A DNA stretch of 64,000 nucleotides from Nannobrachium achirus (Eukaryota > Chordata > Actinopteri > Myctophiformes > Myctophidae). The notes beneath the pieces are model-generated. The model was not told where the DNA came from. It ran no database searches and was given only the letters and a program-made list of their open reading frames with translations. Positions 25,588-39,400 of this stretch are shown one piece after another. Positions within the stretch are counted from its first letter, which is position 1, and every line of letters starts with the position of its first letter. Made by a program: the position numbers and the translations under genes. The DNA is taken from NCBI GenBank assembly GCA_963921795.1, contig OY997642.1, forward strand, positions 26,008,192 through 26,072,191. The letters run 5' to 3'.

Positions 25588-27335
25588 GTGAGTTTTTTTT
25601 CCCCACCTTCTTCTTCTTTTGCTTCTTCACTTTCGAGATTACCTCCCAACAACACCTCCCCTCTAAACCCCACCCTCCCTCATGCACCCCACCCCTTTCC
25701 TCCCCTCCTCCCCTCCTTGCTGGGGCCCTTTGGTATTGCATGCAAAGCCGAGGCTGCACTGCGCAGGGTTTTTTTTTTTTTTATCCCTCCCTCTCCCCTT
25801 CCCTTCTCTACTTCCCATTCCCCTCCTTTTGGAGCTGCAGAGTACTCTGTCTGCAGCAAGCAAAGCACTGCTCCCCTCGTGTTATGCTGGGACAACATGA
25901 GCAATTATGAAGCCCCCGTCCCCCCGTCTTTTTCCCCCCTCCCCTGCACATATTTGACTCGTTTTCGTCCGTGTTAAGAGCACATGCTCGGCATCCCTCT
26001 GCGGAGCCCACCCATGCGCCAGTATCATCTCCACCAGCAGCCTCCAGGAGGCAGGCAGACAGGGCTAAGCAGCAGCAGCAGCAGACAGGCAGCGAGAGGG
26101 CTGAGGGTGGACTGGAACATGCCTCAAGACAGGCGCGCAGTCACTCCACTGTAAACACTGGCACACTGAATCACGCCCAGCACGTGCTCTGTGATGTAAG
26201 CATGTTGCTGGGCAAGTGTGCACAGCGCAGCAGCCCCCCGCAAGCCATACTGTACAGTAGCGCATGGAGCATATGCTGCTATAGGAGCGTTCCATTGACT
26301 TGGCTTGTTTGCTTTAAAATGAATGAGTGCAGCGGCTCACAGGCTGAATCAAACTCACAGTTTAGGGTAGACAGGAGTGAATCGCTTGAAAGGTTAATTG
26401 TGAAATAGTCTGATTTAGATTTTTAGATTTAGATTTCTTTATTTATTCATTTGTGGGGTTTTTTTGGCCAGGGAGACAGCTTTTAGTTTCACCTCCCTTA
26501 GATGGGTAGTAGAATAAATGATCATAGCTCTTTTTTATGATCTAAAAAGTGTTTTTTATCTCAAAAGTCCAACCACAGTTTGAAAAACCACTGCATCTTA
26601 CATCTCCCTCAGCTCTCTCCCACATCTCTCCTCTACTCGCAATCACATGTCTTTTGTCTCAAAATGTATTTTTCGCCCTTCTTTTTTTTTGTTGTCCTTG
26701 TCATCAATTTCTTGCCTTGGCACTTCTCTCTTATACGATCAGATTGTAGGAACACACTATAATGTTCTTTAAACACTACATGGCTCCAAACCTTGCACTA
26801 TTGCTTTTCCTATTGTTTGCTTCTGCAGTTTGCCCTTGTTTGCAGTTCCCTCTGGATGGGAGCGACGGCTCTAAATGTCTAACATGTGATAATGTAAAGG
26901 AAAACTATAGTGCCTGACTCCATTGTAACGATGTCCATCACAGAGTGTTGTCACGGTGGCTTAAGGAGACATGCCTGGATGTGACTGATGACCTGCGAAT
27001 AATCAGGTTCATGGAAGCGTTTCGTCTGTGTGCTCGTTCTGCTGGAGTGCTCTGTTAAAAAAAAGAAGAAAAACAACGCTACAAACAATGATGGACAAAA
27101 TGTGAATTTAAAATAGCGTTAGGGATTTAGCCAAATCCCCTGTCTTAAAAAGGGTTGAAGATGTTTCGGAGACTGTGCAGATGGCAATCATTGACAATAG
27201 TTTCAGCACTGCGACATAAACTTAAGCCCTTGTACCTAAACAGTGACAGGCGTGGGACTGAAGATAAGGATATTGTTGGTAGACTGATAGACATGTAATA
27301 GACTAGACATATATTCATTAATATAGTCACTGTTT

Positions 27336-27414
<79 letters not shown>

Positions 27415-30400
27415 TATTGATACCGTTGGGGAGATGCAGGTGTCATAGCAGCACTGCAGTAGGCATAAATTCATAAAACAAAGGACAGACTCAAGTAAGA
27501 GTATCGAGAGATAGAAACTAAGATCCAGAATGCAACAAATAAGAATAAACAAAGTAGTAAAATCCAAATGACCAACAACCGACGAACGGCCGGCAGACTT
27601 TCTCCTTTTCTTTGGAAAAACAGCAGATCTACAACCACACCTTGTTGTAGACAAAGCCTGTTAGATCAGCTATTTTGGCCACGTGCCACCGTCGTGTGAG
27701 GACGACGACATATAAATCAGGCTTAAGTGGTTGAGAAGCAACAGTGGCTGAGTGTCCACATGATCAACTTTCATAATAGGGTCAGCACAATTTAATATGC
27801 AGATCATATTGCAGAAACGGCACATTCTTCCGCGTGTCTTCAAGGAAGCCGGGAGCCGCTGACTTAAGCACTTCCGTCCCTGATATGTGGCTCCTTCCTT
27901 CCTCTGTCGAAATGGTGGGGGAAAGACTCTGGAAGATGAAACACTGCCTTGCATGCAGTGTTAATTTTCATAGCAAATTCTGATTTACTGTAGTCTTGAC
28001 TTGGTCTTAGTCTTTTGAATAAAACACCTTTTAGTTTTTGTCCTATTTTAGTAATCTGAAATTGTCTTGGTCTAATCTTAGTCGACTAAATATCATTATA
28101 GTCTTAGACTTAGTCAACAAAATTAACACTGCATGGTACCGAAATACCAATGTATTTTTTGACAGCATAATCAATCAGGTATTATGATTATACTTAGATG
28201 AAGATGTTTTTCAAAAAAGTGTACAGAAAGTGTTAAAATTAAGGGGTGCCCGCTGGCCTAGTGGTCAAGGCGCATTCCACATACTAGGCTATGATGTCTG
28301 CTGGCGTCGCTGGTTTGCCACATGTCTATCCCCATCTCCCTCCCCATTTCCTGTCAGTCTACTATCCTATCAAATAAAGGCATAAAAAGCCCCAAAACAA
28401 ATCTAAAAAAAAAAGAAAAAAAAGAAAGTGTTAAAATTATGTTTTATGTGGCCGCACCCACCTGCTTATTAGGTTTGCCTGGTTGTCAGGTGGGTGGTGA
28501 CCTACAGTGTTGTTGAATGGTAAAAAGGGGAGGGGATGATATTATGATGTCATTAAATCACTGCTTGCATATTATAACCACACCTGGGGGGGTCTATTAG
28601 AGTAATGTTAACTCCATTGATAGACACATACAAAACAGAAAAAGTACAAAACTATGGCACCTCTTTAAAGGTGATACACCATGAAATTTCACTTTTCCTA
28701 TTTTAAAACCTTTTTTTGGGGTCCCACTAGCACCTTCTATCCACAAAGGCCCATTTCTGACCATTGTGTCTTTCTCTGGTTTTGGGAAGGCGGAGGTTAA
28801 AAGCATCCCACGGGTTCTCAAAACAGGCTGTCCAGATTTGCTGCCGTCGCTGACGTCATCGACGGCCGTCGATAAAAAAAAAAAAAAAAACGTTTTCAAT
28901 AAAAAAAAAAGAAATGCTCTGAGAGCCATTCAAAAATGAGAGAGGCTCTCTAGAGTGGTAATTTAGCCTCAAACCTTTTGAAAAACGTTTTTGGGACATA
29001 AACAATATGAAATAAATACTTTTTAAATGCATGGTGTATCACCTCAAAGCGGGCTCTATGTAACTTTATTTTATGAATACATTTTAATTTTGTCCAATTT
29101 ATATGGTAGAGTACGTTAATATCAGAGCAGTACAAGAGGAGAGTAGCGTCACGCTTTGATCTCGCCGCAAAGCGGAAGTTGTATCACTGGAGCCTGGTGA
29201 CATTCCTAACAAATGTCTGCTGCTCTTCAGCGGCCTCGTCCACCTCCATTGTACCTCTCCAAGTTAGGCAACATTATTATTTCACGTAGTAGTTAATGTT
29301 TCTCGTAAGAAAATTGAAACATTAACTAGACCCGATTACGTGAAATAATAATGTTGCCTAACTTGGAGAGGCCCGTGAATGCGTTAAAAGGGGGAAAAAG
29401 ACACGATTTAGTCTACTTACCAGCGAGTGAAAATACTTAGGTTACAATGGAGGTGGGCGAGGCTGTAGAGCAGCAGACATTTGTTAGGAATGTCACCAGG
29501 CTCCAGTACGCTAAATGGTGACGTCACGTCACGTCCGCTTTCCACGCTTACAATGGGAGTCGATGTGTCAGAACTCTTACTACGGGTCTGGTTAATACAA
29601 TAACTTATACAATTGCGGTGGTTGTATTTTGTCTCCCAGCTCTTCTTTTTTTTTGTTTAAGATATTTCTTTCATTCCGAGTGTATCAAGAAAGCACCTCG
29701 GTTAAGCACCGTTGGTCCGAGCAGTTTAACATTCACCAGGTTAGCATTCAACAGCGCCAGCAGGTTAGCATTTCACCAGGTTAGCATTCACCAGCGTCGG
29801 CAGGTTAGCATTTCACCAGGTTAGCATTCACCAGCGTTAGTTTTACTGAGGTTGGGGTTAGGTTTAAGGTTAGGTTTAGGTGTATCTCCGTCCGCCCGAC
29901 TTTCGGCACCTCCGCGCAGCCAATCACAAGCTTCCACTGCCTGAACCGAGTTGCTTTTTTGATGCACTCAGACTGAAAGACCTGCAAAAACACCCTCCCG
30001 GGGAGTAACACGCAGCAAAAGTAGTCGGGAACAAAAGTCAAACCCGCCACACGCTGTCAGGCCATCGGCCCAGGCCCCTGCTCTTCTGTTTAGACATTTA
30101 GATTGTGTCAAAGGTCATGTCTCACATAGACACAGGATCTGACACAAATTTTGACCTGAAGGTCAAGATTCAATTTATCCCCTGAGCAAGCAGTCAGGTT
30201 CTATTAGCTCAATTGTGTTTAAAAAAATGCTTGCTGAAACAAGCTGCAGTTTTCTAGAATGATTGATTTGCTTTAGACTTTTTCCAGATTAGTCTATGAT
30301 CTTAGAGGTCATAGAAAGTTCAGCAGACATTTTCTTTGATAAAAAAGGTTGAATTGAAACCGTTTAACACACACTGGTTTTAAATATCCTAAATATCTCA

Positions 30401-33400
30401 TGTTTGCTCTTGTGCTTTTAAATGTTCTAAATATCTCGTCTGTGTCTAGTGACGTTCATTTTGTTCATTCACTATCTCCATTGGATGCTCACAAGCATTT
30501 TAGATATGACGCCTCGTCTCAGAATACAGATTATCTTTCTCATAAATGTGAAGAAGAAAAATTACAATAATTCTAAGATTTAAATCCAGCCTATTTGAAT
30601 TATTGCAAATTGAGAATACGTTTATTTTAACCAGTCTGAACAATAGACTATCTTAATACAATACTAGCAAACTAGCACATGTGCAGTGGTTGAAGGTGGT
30701 CTCCCTGCTCTGTAGGGCTGTCACAATTATTACATAATCGTCTAATCGCCATTATTTGACATAATCGTGATTATTTTGTCATAATCGTCATAATCGCTTA
30801 CATGTTGAACAATGTTCATATTTTCAAACATTTGCAAAAATAGTGGAAATAGCAGATCTACAAGCTCACAACGCGTCGCATCGCGACGCGTTGTGAGCTT
30901 GTAGATCGGCTATTTCCACTATCAATGTTCTTTTTTTAAGTATAAAGTTGTCAAATATGGCAGTAATTTCTTTGCATATTAAGGTTATGTGCCATATCTA
31001 CCATGTGTAACTTCAAAGCCTAAAAGCCAAACAGAAATGTAATTGTCAACAACAAAAACACAATTAAATCGTTAATCGCAATTATTTGAGTGATAATTAA
31101 TCGTCATGTAAAATGTCATAATCGTGACAGCCCTACTGCTCTGCCATTGACAAAATGTACACCATGGTGTACTGCCTGAAATTCGTGTGAAAAAGACCTG
31201 AGATTGAACTCTGGTGAGGGGACAAAGCGTATGGCTTGCAGCTTTTTAGTCTCACCCTTGAGCTACTACACATTGCGCACATAAACACAGGCCAGGGCTG
31301 CAACCATATATAACAGCCAGTGGTGCTTTGCATATGACACTACACTGTGTGTCCTTGTTCTCACATTAAAACCATCAAGCCTTTTAGATCTTGTAAACGA
31401 TTGATGCATTTCCTCCTCTGTTAGTTTGTTTTCCTACTGAAGCCCGGATCAGAGTCTACGTGGAGAGCTATCCACCGCAAACTCAAGTCAGAAAATAAGT
31501 GCAGGCCATCATAGTACGCCACGGTGGAGTCTTATTCCACGTGACTGACTAGTCTAGATTGACCAATCAGTGGAAAGCTCTCCACCGCGAGGAATGATGT
31601 AACGTTGTAGTTTCATGACTCAAAAAGACTCGAAAAGACTACACCGCGGTGGATAGCCTTCCACCGCGGACCCGACTATGATCCGGGCTTCAGAATACAC
31701 GTGATACTGTATATCCCAGCAAAACAGAGCCTGGACAAACAACATTAGTGAATAATACTTTGCACCGGAAAACATTATTCATAAAAAATGTGCTGAGAGA
31801 TCAGATTAAATCTAGGATTTTGGTAATTTGTCATGCATGATCAATGCGGTATTGAATAGGGAATTGTGTATTGAATAGGGAATTGTGTATCAGAAAACTA
31901 TATTCAATTGTCTTTGAAAAGCCTTTGTGTGATGGTTGAACTGTTCTGCAGCCCATTCCACTGTTCCATGTTTCGAAAAACCACTATCACCTGATCTGGC
32001 ACATTAGTGACTTAGAACATTTTAATGATAATAAAATATGATAATAGAACATTTTAATGATAATCTGAGTATATCAAACAAATTAGTTTTCTTTATGATA
32101 TAATAAATAGGAACTTAAAGTATAGTATGTTAGTTCCATTGATCTGAGCCGTAACACAATTTATTGATGGATCACTTTTTCACTGAAGCTATTCCTCACA
32201 AAAACATAAGTAAAATGCCTGTAATATATATATATTTTTTGTGATCATTAGAATGTCTAGAACATGTACATATGTTATTATTGTGAAAGGATATCCCCAA
32301 AATGTAAATTAGAGCATGATCTATGATTTATGAATTATGGCTATAAAACCTTACAATTTTATTTATTATTATTTTTTTTTTACATTACATTTTCCTCTGA
32401 TTAGGACAACTACAACGCCATCTGATTTTTTTTTATTTTTTTTTATTGGCCAGTAGAAATCAATTCGGGCCTTGCAGGGTTAAAATAAACATGCTCTGAG
32501 AATGAATGCGGCCTTCCGTGAGTGCTTTTGAGATTTTCAGGTGGGCCCTGATCTAGTAATGGTTGAGAACCACTGACCACTAAACAAATCATACCAAGTA
32601 TTTTCCAAGGCAATTGATAGATGGTGAGGTGTCTACAAACTTCAAAAAGAATCCATTTAGGTTTTCAGTCACACTTAATAAGCTCTAATAAATAAATGCA
32701 CCATATATCAAAGTTAGAGAGAAATCTGCTGCATATCGTCGTTGTTGGATGAAAACCTTGTGTGTCCAAAACCATTCGTTTTGCACTTATCATTTTAAAA
32801 ATGATTTAAACCAGTGAAAACAGCCGATCTACATGCACACAACGCCTCGCGGTGCAAGGCGTTGTGTGCTTGTAGATCTGCTGTTTTCACTACTTTTGTG
32901 CGACTGCCTTGTATGATGAAGCAGGGCTTTACTTTGTGAAAAAACATACAAATTTGAAACTTGGAGATACAAGGTTTCCACCCGACAACGGCGATATATA
33001 ACTAGAAAGGTGTGCATATTGGCTACTCAGAATTTGTAAGTCAGTCCTAAATGGAATGGAATATCACTTTTAAAGCCAATCATACAGTAGCTAATTTGAA
33101 ATGAATCTGACAAATCTGACACCTACATCAGCAGTACAATACAAAAGCCAATGGATTAATCATTAAAGAGCCATAGTCTTGCTTCTAAGGTTGGGCGATA
33201 TGCCAAAATATTCCTACCGGCCATCGTGGCTCAAAATTCGCAGATTGGCGATATATTCGCCGAGAAAAGCAATAATGTGAGAGCAGCTCCCCAGTCCTTC
33301 CCAGCTCGAGTTATACTTCGCTGTATATAGACACATAAAGTAACGTGACTGCACAGTAGGGGCTTCTCTGACTGTATGCTGTGAACAAACTGAGATGAGA

Positions 33401-36400
33401 TGGCATGGCATGGCAGAAATACAGTCATATTTCTGCTGCCACGCACCAATCTAGTCTCTCTCTCACTCTAGTCTCACTGACCAAAACAACGAAGAATTGT
33501 AAAACATCACTTCCATAGGATATTATTTTAGGACTATTAAAGCTAAGATCAGACTAGGAGATGAAGTGAAGTTGAAGCAGACAAATAGCCTACCTCACAC
33601 ACCAATGGCAGAGGCAACTATGCTAGGTACCTGTCTTGCGCAAGGACACTTCAAATCTAGCCCAGGGAGACCCGGGGATCAAACTGTAAAGCTTATGATT
33701 CTCCACCCTTCTTAATCAGAACTAAATTGAACTGTAGTCCATGCCACCTTGCCAGTGTGTTTGCTAATATTGGCCTTTTTTTGTTTTAGGTTCTACGACG
33801 TTCCCAGTTTGACTTATTCTGATCCACTGAGTCACGACGAGAGGGATGTGTCGTACTGGAGGAGACGGGGGCAGGACTTCAGTGTCCTGCTGGACTACGC
33901 CGATGGCAGGGAGCTGCGGGCCTCTGCTGGCGCGTGGAGGCCACAGGCTCTGATAGCGGCTGAAGAGAGGCAGGCGCTTCAGCTATGGGAGGAGATCTCC
34001 TGGCTGAGGGACCCAGACGCGGCCCCCGGTCACTTGAGGGTGACTGGAGAGAGGAAGTGCCAGAGCTTGGGTACAGAGGAATGGAGGCCCGCCGTAGGGT
34101 TGGGGAGGCATCTTTCAGATGGGGAAGGTGACAGGTGGGCTCAGGATCACCACCGCCTGAGGATTACAGATGGCACGTTTCACCCAAGAACTAAAGCCAA
34201 GTCCCAGTCTCTCCCCAGGGTGCTGTCGCCTGATGGAACTGAAATCAGAGATCTAGTCCTGTCCAGGCCAAGCTTACCAAGCTTACCGGACAGACAGAGG
34301 GTTAGCAGCACTGTCTTCTCTGGGCCTTATAGTAGGTATATCTACAGCGGTGCTGTTGGCAGGGAGAGGTGGGGCAGGAACGCCTGGCCAAGCAGCCATG
34401 TTGCACTTTTACCAAAGCCCAGGTTCAGCAGGCCTTTGAAGCCTCCATCATACGAGATTCACCAGCAGACTAGGGGTAGCGCAGAAATGCTTGCTATAGA
34501 CCAGGGTGCCAAACAAAAAGACAGGCCTATCTATTACCCAAGGGGTGGCGAGCTGCAGCAGAGACAAGACTATTTTGCACAACACTCTGCCATCTTTGGT
34601 ATGGAGCCGCCTGGCTACATTCCGCCCCCATCTTACAGAAGAGCCCTGCCCCCGAGACCAATCCCAATCAACCGCAATGAGATGGCAAACTTGAGGTGGA
34701 GGGGCGACACTCTGCACCTGACCAGCTCAGACCACGGGAGGTGGTTTTCTAGGCAGGCAGGTTCGTGGTTGGAACACTATGGGGATCGAGGTATGCCCTA
34801 TCGGAGACAGGTTCATTCTGGATACGAAGAACATCCAGGTCATTCCCGTTATTTACCCATCGAAGACCCAAGAGTGAGACAAATCTCAGGAGGGCCTGGC
34901 GGAAATTCTCTCACTGACTCGGACAAGATCCGGAACATCAACCAAGAGATTCCCTGCGCTAAGGTTTTAGGACAATCTACACATGATAGTGCCTTTCCCA
35001 CCCCACAGGGGCTAGCTCTCAATACCAATAGCCGCAAAGCTTTCAATGACAATGACAGCAGTAATAATAGATGGTGCAACAGGGGAATAAATAAAGGAAC
35101 TGACAGTGTAGCTGAAGCAGTCGTAAGTCAATCCTCAATGTCATCAATCCCAAGCCGAGCTCCAGAACCCCCCGCGAGTCAACCCTCAATGTCATCAATG
35201 TCAAGCAGAGCTCCTGAACACCTCGCGAGTCAACCCTCAATGTCATCAATGTCAAGCAGAGCTCCTGAACACCTCGCGAGTCAACCCTCAATGTCATCAA
35301 TGTCAAGCAGAGCTCCTGAACACCTCGCGAGTCAACCCTCAATGTCATCAATGTCAAGCAGAGCTCCTGAACACCTCGCGAGTCAACCCTCAATGTCATC
35401 AATGTCAAGCAGAGGTCCTGAACACCTCGCGAGTCAACCCTCAATGTCATCAATGTCAAGCAGAGCTCCTGAACACCTCGCGAGTCAACCCTCAATGTCA
35501 TCAATGTCAAGCAGAGCTCCTGAACACCTCGCGAGTCAACCCTCAATGTCATCAATGTCAAGCAGAGCTCTTGAACCCCTCGCGAGTCAACCCTCAATGT
35601 CATCAATGTCAAGCAGGGCTCCTGAACCCCTCGCTAGTCAACCCTCAATGTCATCAATGTCAAGCAGAGCTCCTGAACCCTTCGCGAGTCAACCTTCAAT
35701 GTCATCAATGTCAAGCAGAGTTCCAGAACCCCTCGCGAGTCAGCCCTCGATGTCATCAATGTCAAGCAGAGGTCCTGAACCCCTCGCGAATCAGCCCTCA
35801 ATGTCATCAATGTCAAGCAGAGGTCCTGAACCCCTCGCGAGTCAACCCTCAATGTCATCAATGTCAAGCAGAGCTCCCGAACACCTCGCGAGTCAACCAT
35901 CAATGTCATCAATGTCAAGCAGAGCTCATGACCCCCTAGCGAGTCAACCCTCAATGTCATCAATGTCAAGCAGAGCTCCCGAACACCTCGCGAGTCAGCC
36001 CTCAATGTCATCAATGTCAAGCAGAGCTCATGACCCCCTAGCGAGTCAACCATCAATGTCATCAATGTCAAGCAGAGGTCCTGAACCCCTCGCGGGTCAG
36101 CCCTCAATGTCATCAATGTCAAGCAGAGCTCCTGACCCCCTAGCGAGTCAAATGTCATCAATGTCAAGCAGAGCTCCTGACCCCCTAGCGAGTCAAATCT
36201 CAATGTCATCAATGTCAAGCAGAGGTCCTGAACCCCTCACAAGTCAAATCTCAATGTCATCAATGTCAAGTCGAGTTCCTGACCCCCTAGCGAGTCAAAT
36301 ATCAATGTCAAGTCGAGCTCCTGAACACCTCGCCAGTCAACCCTCAATGTCATCAATGTCAAGTCGAGCTCCTGACCCCCTAGCGAGTCAAATCTCAATG

Positions 36401-39400
36401 TCATCAATGTCAAGCCGAGGTCCTGACGCCTTCGCAAGTCAATTTTCATTGTCATCATCAATGTCAAGCCGAGGTCCTGACGCCTTTGCAAGTCAATTTT
36501 CAATGTCATCAATGTCCAGCCGAGCTTCTGAAGCATTCATGAGTCAACCCTCAATGTCTTCAATGTCAAGCCGAGGTCCTGAATTCGTTTTAAGTCAATA
36601 CTCAATGTCATCAATCTCAAGCCGAGCTAACTTTTTTCCTTCAATGATTCTTGGTAAACCACCACCTCCCCCATGCAAGCTCGCCGACCAGGGTTCATCT
36701 GAAACTGTGTCAGAAGTAAAGAGGCCGGAACCGCCGCCGGAACCACCAGAGAAATTGGACAAAACTAAGAATCTAAAAAAGAAACTCAGTGAGACAATAT
36801 TCTGTCTGGTTTCCGTCCCCGTTACCCCGCAATTCAGTGGGATATTGCGCGACCAGAATAACAACAATGAAAAGCCTCCAGATCCGGTGGACAGTCCAAG
36901 TGAGAACAAAACTGGCCACTTAACAAACCAAAGTCTCCAAAGCACATCTTCAGCCGAGGCCGAGCTGCAAGCCCTCACTGGCAGCTTCGCGAGCAGCAAA
37001 ACGAGCAGCAGAGCGAGCAGTAAACTGGTGAAAAGATTACCCAGACCCCCTAAGATAAACCATTACAAGGAGATGAAATTGTCTGGAGATTCCTGGCCTG
37101 CAAACCAGTATCGAGACCAGGAGACTCAAACTAGCCCAGAGGCCCGAAAACCAGCCCCAACAGGGCCTGAAAACAAGGAAGCACAACAGCAAGAAGAGGA
37201 GCCTGTCTCCCAAGGCACTGACATGCCCCCCGACGGTGGTACCGGCAGTGTGGTAAGCACTGTCTTCACTTTCCCTATAACAGGGGTGAAGAGCCTGAAA
37301 CTATCCAGCAACAGCGCCTTCTCCCTGACCGCCACTTTCTCCAGCCAGCTGAATAAGAGCACAGCTCAGATGCCAGAAGCAGAAGCAGCAGCAGAAGAAG
37401 AAACACCACCCTCAGGAACGGAGGAGGAGGACAAACCAGCACCAAGTGATGAAGAAGAGGAGTTCAGTGAATTCCTGCTGAGGCCGGCGAGCCAGCGACC
37501 GTGGGACGCTGTCAAGGAGCTGGAGATCATCAACAGAGAGCTCCAGCAGAAACAACAGCAGCTGCAGCAGCAGCAGAGCAGAAAGCAGCCCAGCGTTGAC
37601 AAGTGCATTGAGGACCTCAACGAGGCCTACAAAGACATCTTGGAGCTAGGCACTCCTAGCAATAAGGTCTCCAACGGCTCGGTCCAAATCCCAGAGCGCA
37701 TCAAGATCCGTCTGACATCAGAGCCCGTAAAAAGGCCCAGCAGCCTTAGGCGTAGCGCGGTGAGCTGGTCGGTTGACCCCGAGTACAGAGAGCTCAAGAG
37801 CGCCTTCTCGAGACCCGCAACAAAATCTGTCACCTTCAGCAAGCAGCTTCGGGAGGAGCTTCCTGTCCCACCTCGGGAGACAGGCTTCAGAGAATACAGG
37901 GTCATTGCGCAACTTTCGCGCAGACGGAGCAGCATGGATGGCAGGACAGTGAAACTGGACCTGCCCGATGAGCCTATTGAGACGCCAATTTGTGACTTCA
38001 TTCCAGCAACGAACACTGTGGCAGCTGAGGTCCCTTGGGCAGATAGGCAACCCATGCAGGATGCCTCAACACTTACCAGTCCTCCGGATTATGAGGACAT
38101 ATGCCAGACTTTGCGTCAGTCCAGAGACTCACTCCACAAAATATCCACAGATGGTTCCAAACCTAACGATGCAGAGAATCCTCTAGATAACAATGCCGAA
38201 TCTGAGGAGGAGTGTCCCATTTGCAGGAGAGAGATGGAGAATCAGATGAGACAGGCCCCATTGCCTCCTCTCCACGAGGAGAACAGCTCGGACAGCTCCA
38301 CCAATCAAAACGGCAGTCCACCACAACATGGTGCACTGGAAAGCCCAGCTGAGAACATAAACACAAAGGAACACAGTGAGCCTGGATCAAATCAGTCCGG
38401 GTCTGAACCGTGTCCCAAAACAAGGGAGCAGCATTCATCAACAGACCCTGATGAGGATACGCCAGAGAATGAATCTACAGACATGACGGTAGCCATGATA
38501 TTAGTGGAGGATGTGCCTGCAGATTCCCAAATCATGGAGGAGCAGAGTGTTAGTGAGCCAGAGACTAAAGTCTTTATAACTGAAATAGAAGAGAGGGCAA
38601 TAGCAGAAAGGATTACAGGTAACAGACCTGAAGACAGTGCAAGGAAAGGGACAGCTGAAGTGAAAGACGCGTGCAAGGAACAGAGCTCGCAGTCCACAGC
38701 GGCCGATAACAGGCAGGAGCAAGAGAAGAAGCCATTTGCTGTCCCAGAGCATAGACATGTTCTACGGACTCATCTGGGCCGAGAACACCCAGGGTTACCC
38801 GAGTTCCCACCGGACAGACTGCCTCTTTCTGTCCCCCCGATCCCTGACCGCAGACTCTCTCTCAGCGTGGAGGGTGAGAGGAGGATAAGGGGTCCTTCCC
38901 AACGCATAGAGGCCTTGCAGGACAAACTGGCTGCTTCGCCAGGTCGGGTGCCCGTGGAACGCCTGGCCCGTATGAAAGAGGTGGACGCTCTGTCTCGCAT
39001 GAGGAGTATGAGGAGCACAGACTCTGTGGAGGGGGATGCGGAGGCACAGGGGGAGGAGCAGGCACAGGGGGAGGAGCATGGGGAGGAGCGGGCACAGGGG
39101 GAGGAGGGGGCACACAGGGAGGAGCGGGCACAGGGGGAGGAGCGGGCACAGGGGGAGGAGCAGGCACATGGGGAGGCACAGGGGGAGGTGGAGCCGCAGG
39201 GGGAAGGGGAGGAGGAGGAGGACGGGGTGGCCAAAGGTGGACAAACAGAGAAGCTCCTCCCTGCTCCCCAGAAGATGGAGGAGGATCAAGGTCAAGAGCT
39301 CACTCCTTCTCGGCACGGCTCTGAAGAGACGGTGTTGCAGAATGAGGAGGCGTCGACTCCCTCAGGTAGGACACATGATTTAGATCAAATGTTGGTGAAC

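Larger units (their letters stand above)
25588..33789 (+). other. jcad intron between coding exons 1 and 2
   Basis: An 8.2-kb intron with GTGAGT donor and TTTTAG acceptor. It holds a (GACA)n array, a SINE nested in a MITE, two TTAA-type MITEs, a foldback element, a hAT MITE with a perfect target duplication and several hairpin copies, each listed separately. I see no additional exon in it. Confidence 0.7.

Noticed and set aside
25971-26408. 145-codon + strand ORF after jcad exon 1
   Set aside because: Intronic, with poly-Gln and low-complexity composition and no splice sites supporting it as an exon.
35043-36536. Long minus-strand ORFs through the jcad repeat (LTLMTLRVDSRGVQE-type repeats)
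   Set aside because: They are by-products of a 51-bp repeat whose period is a multiple of three. There is no splice or start context and no known similarity.
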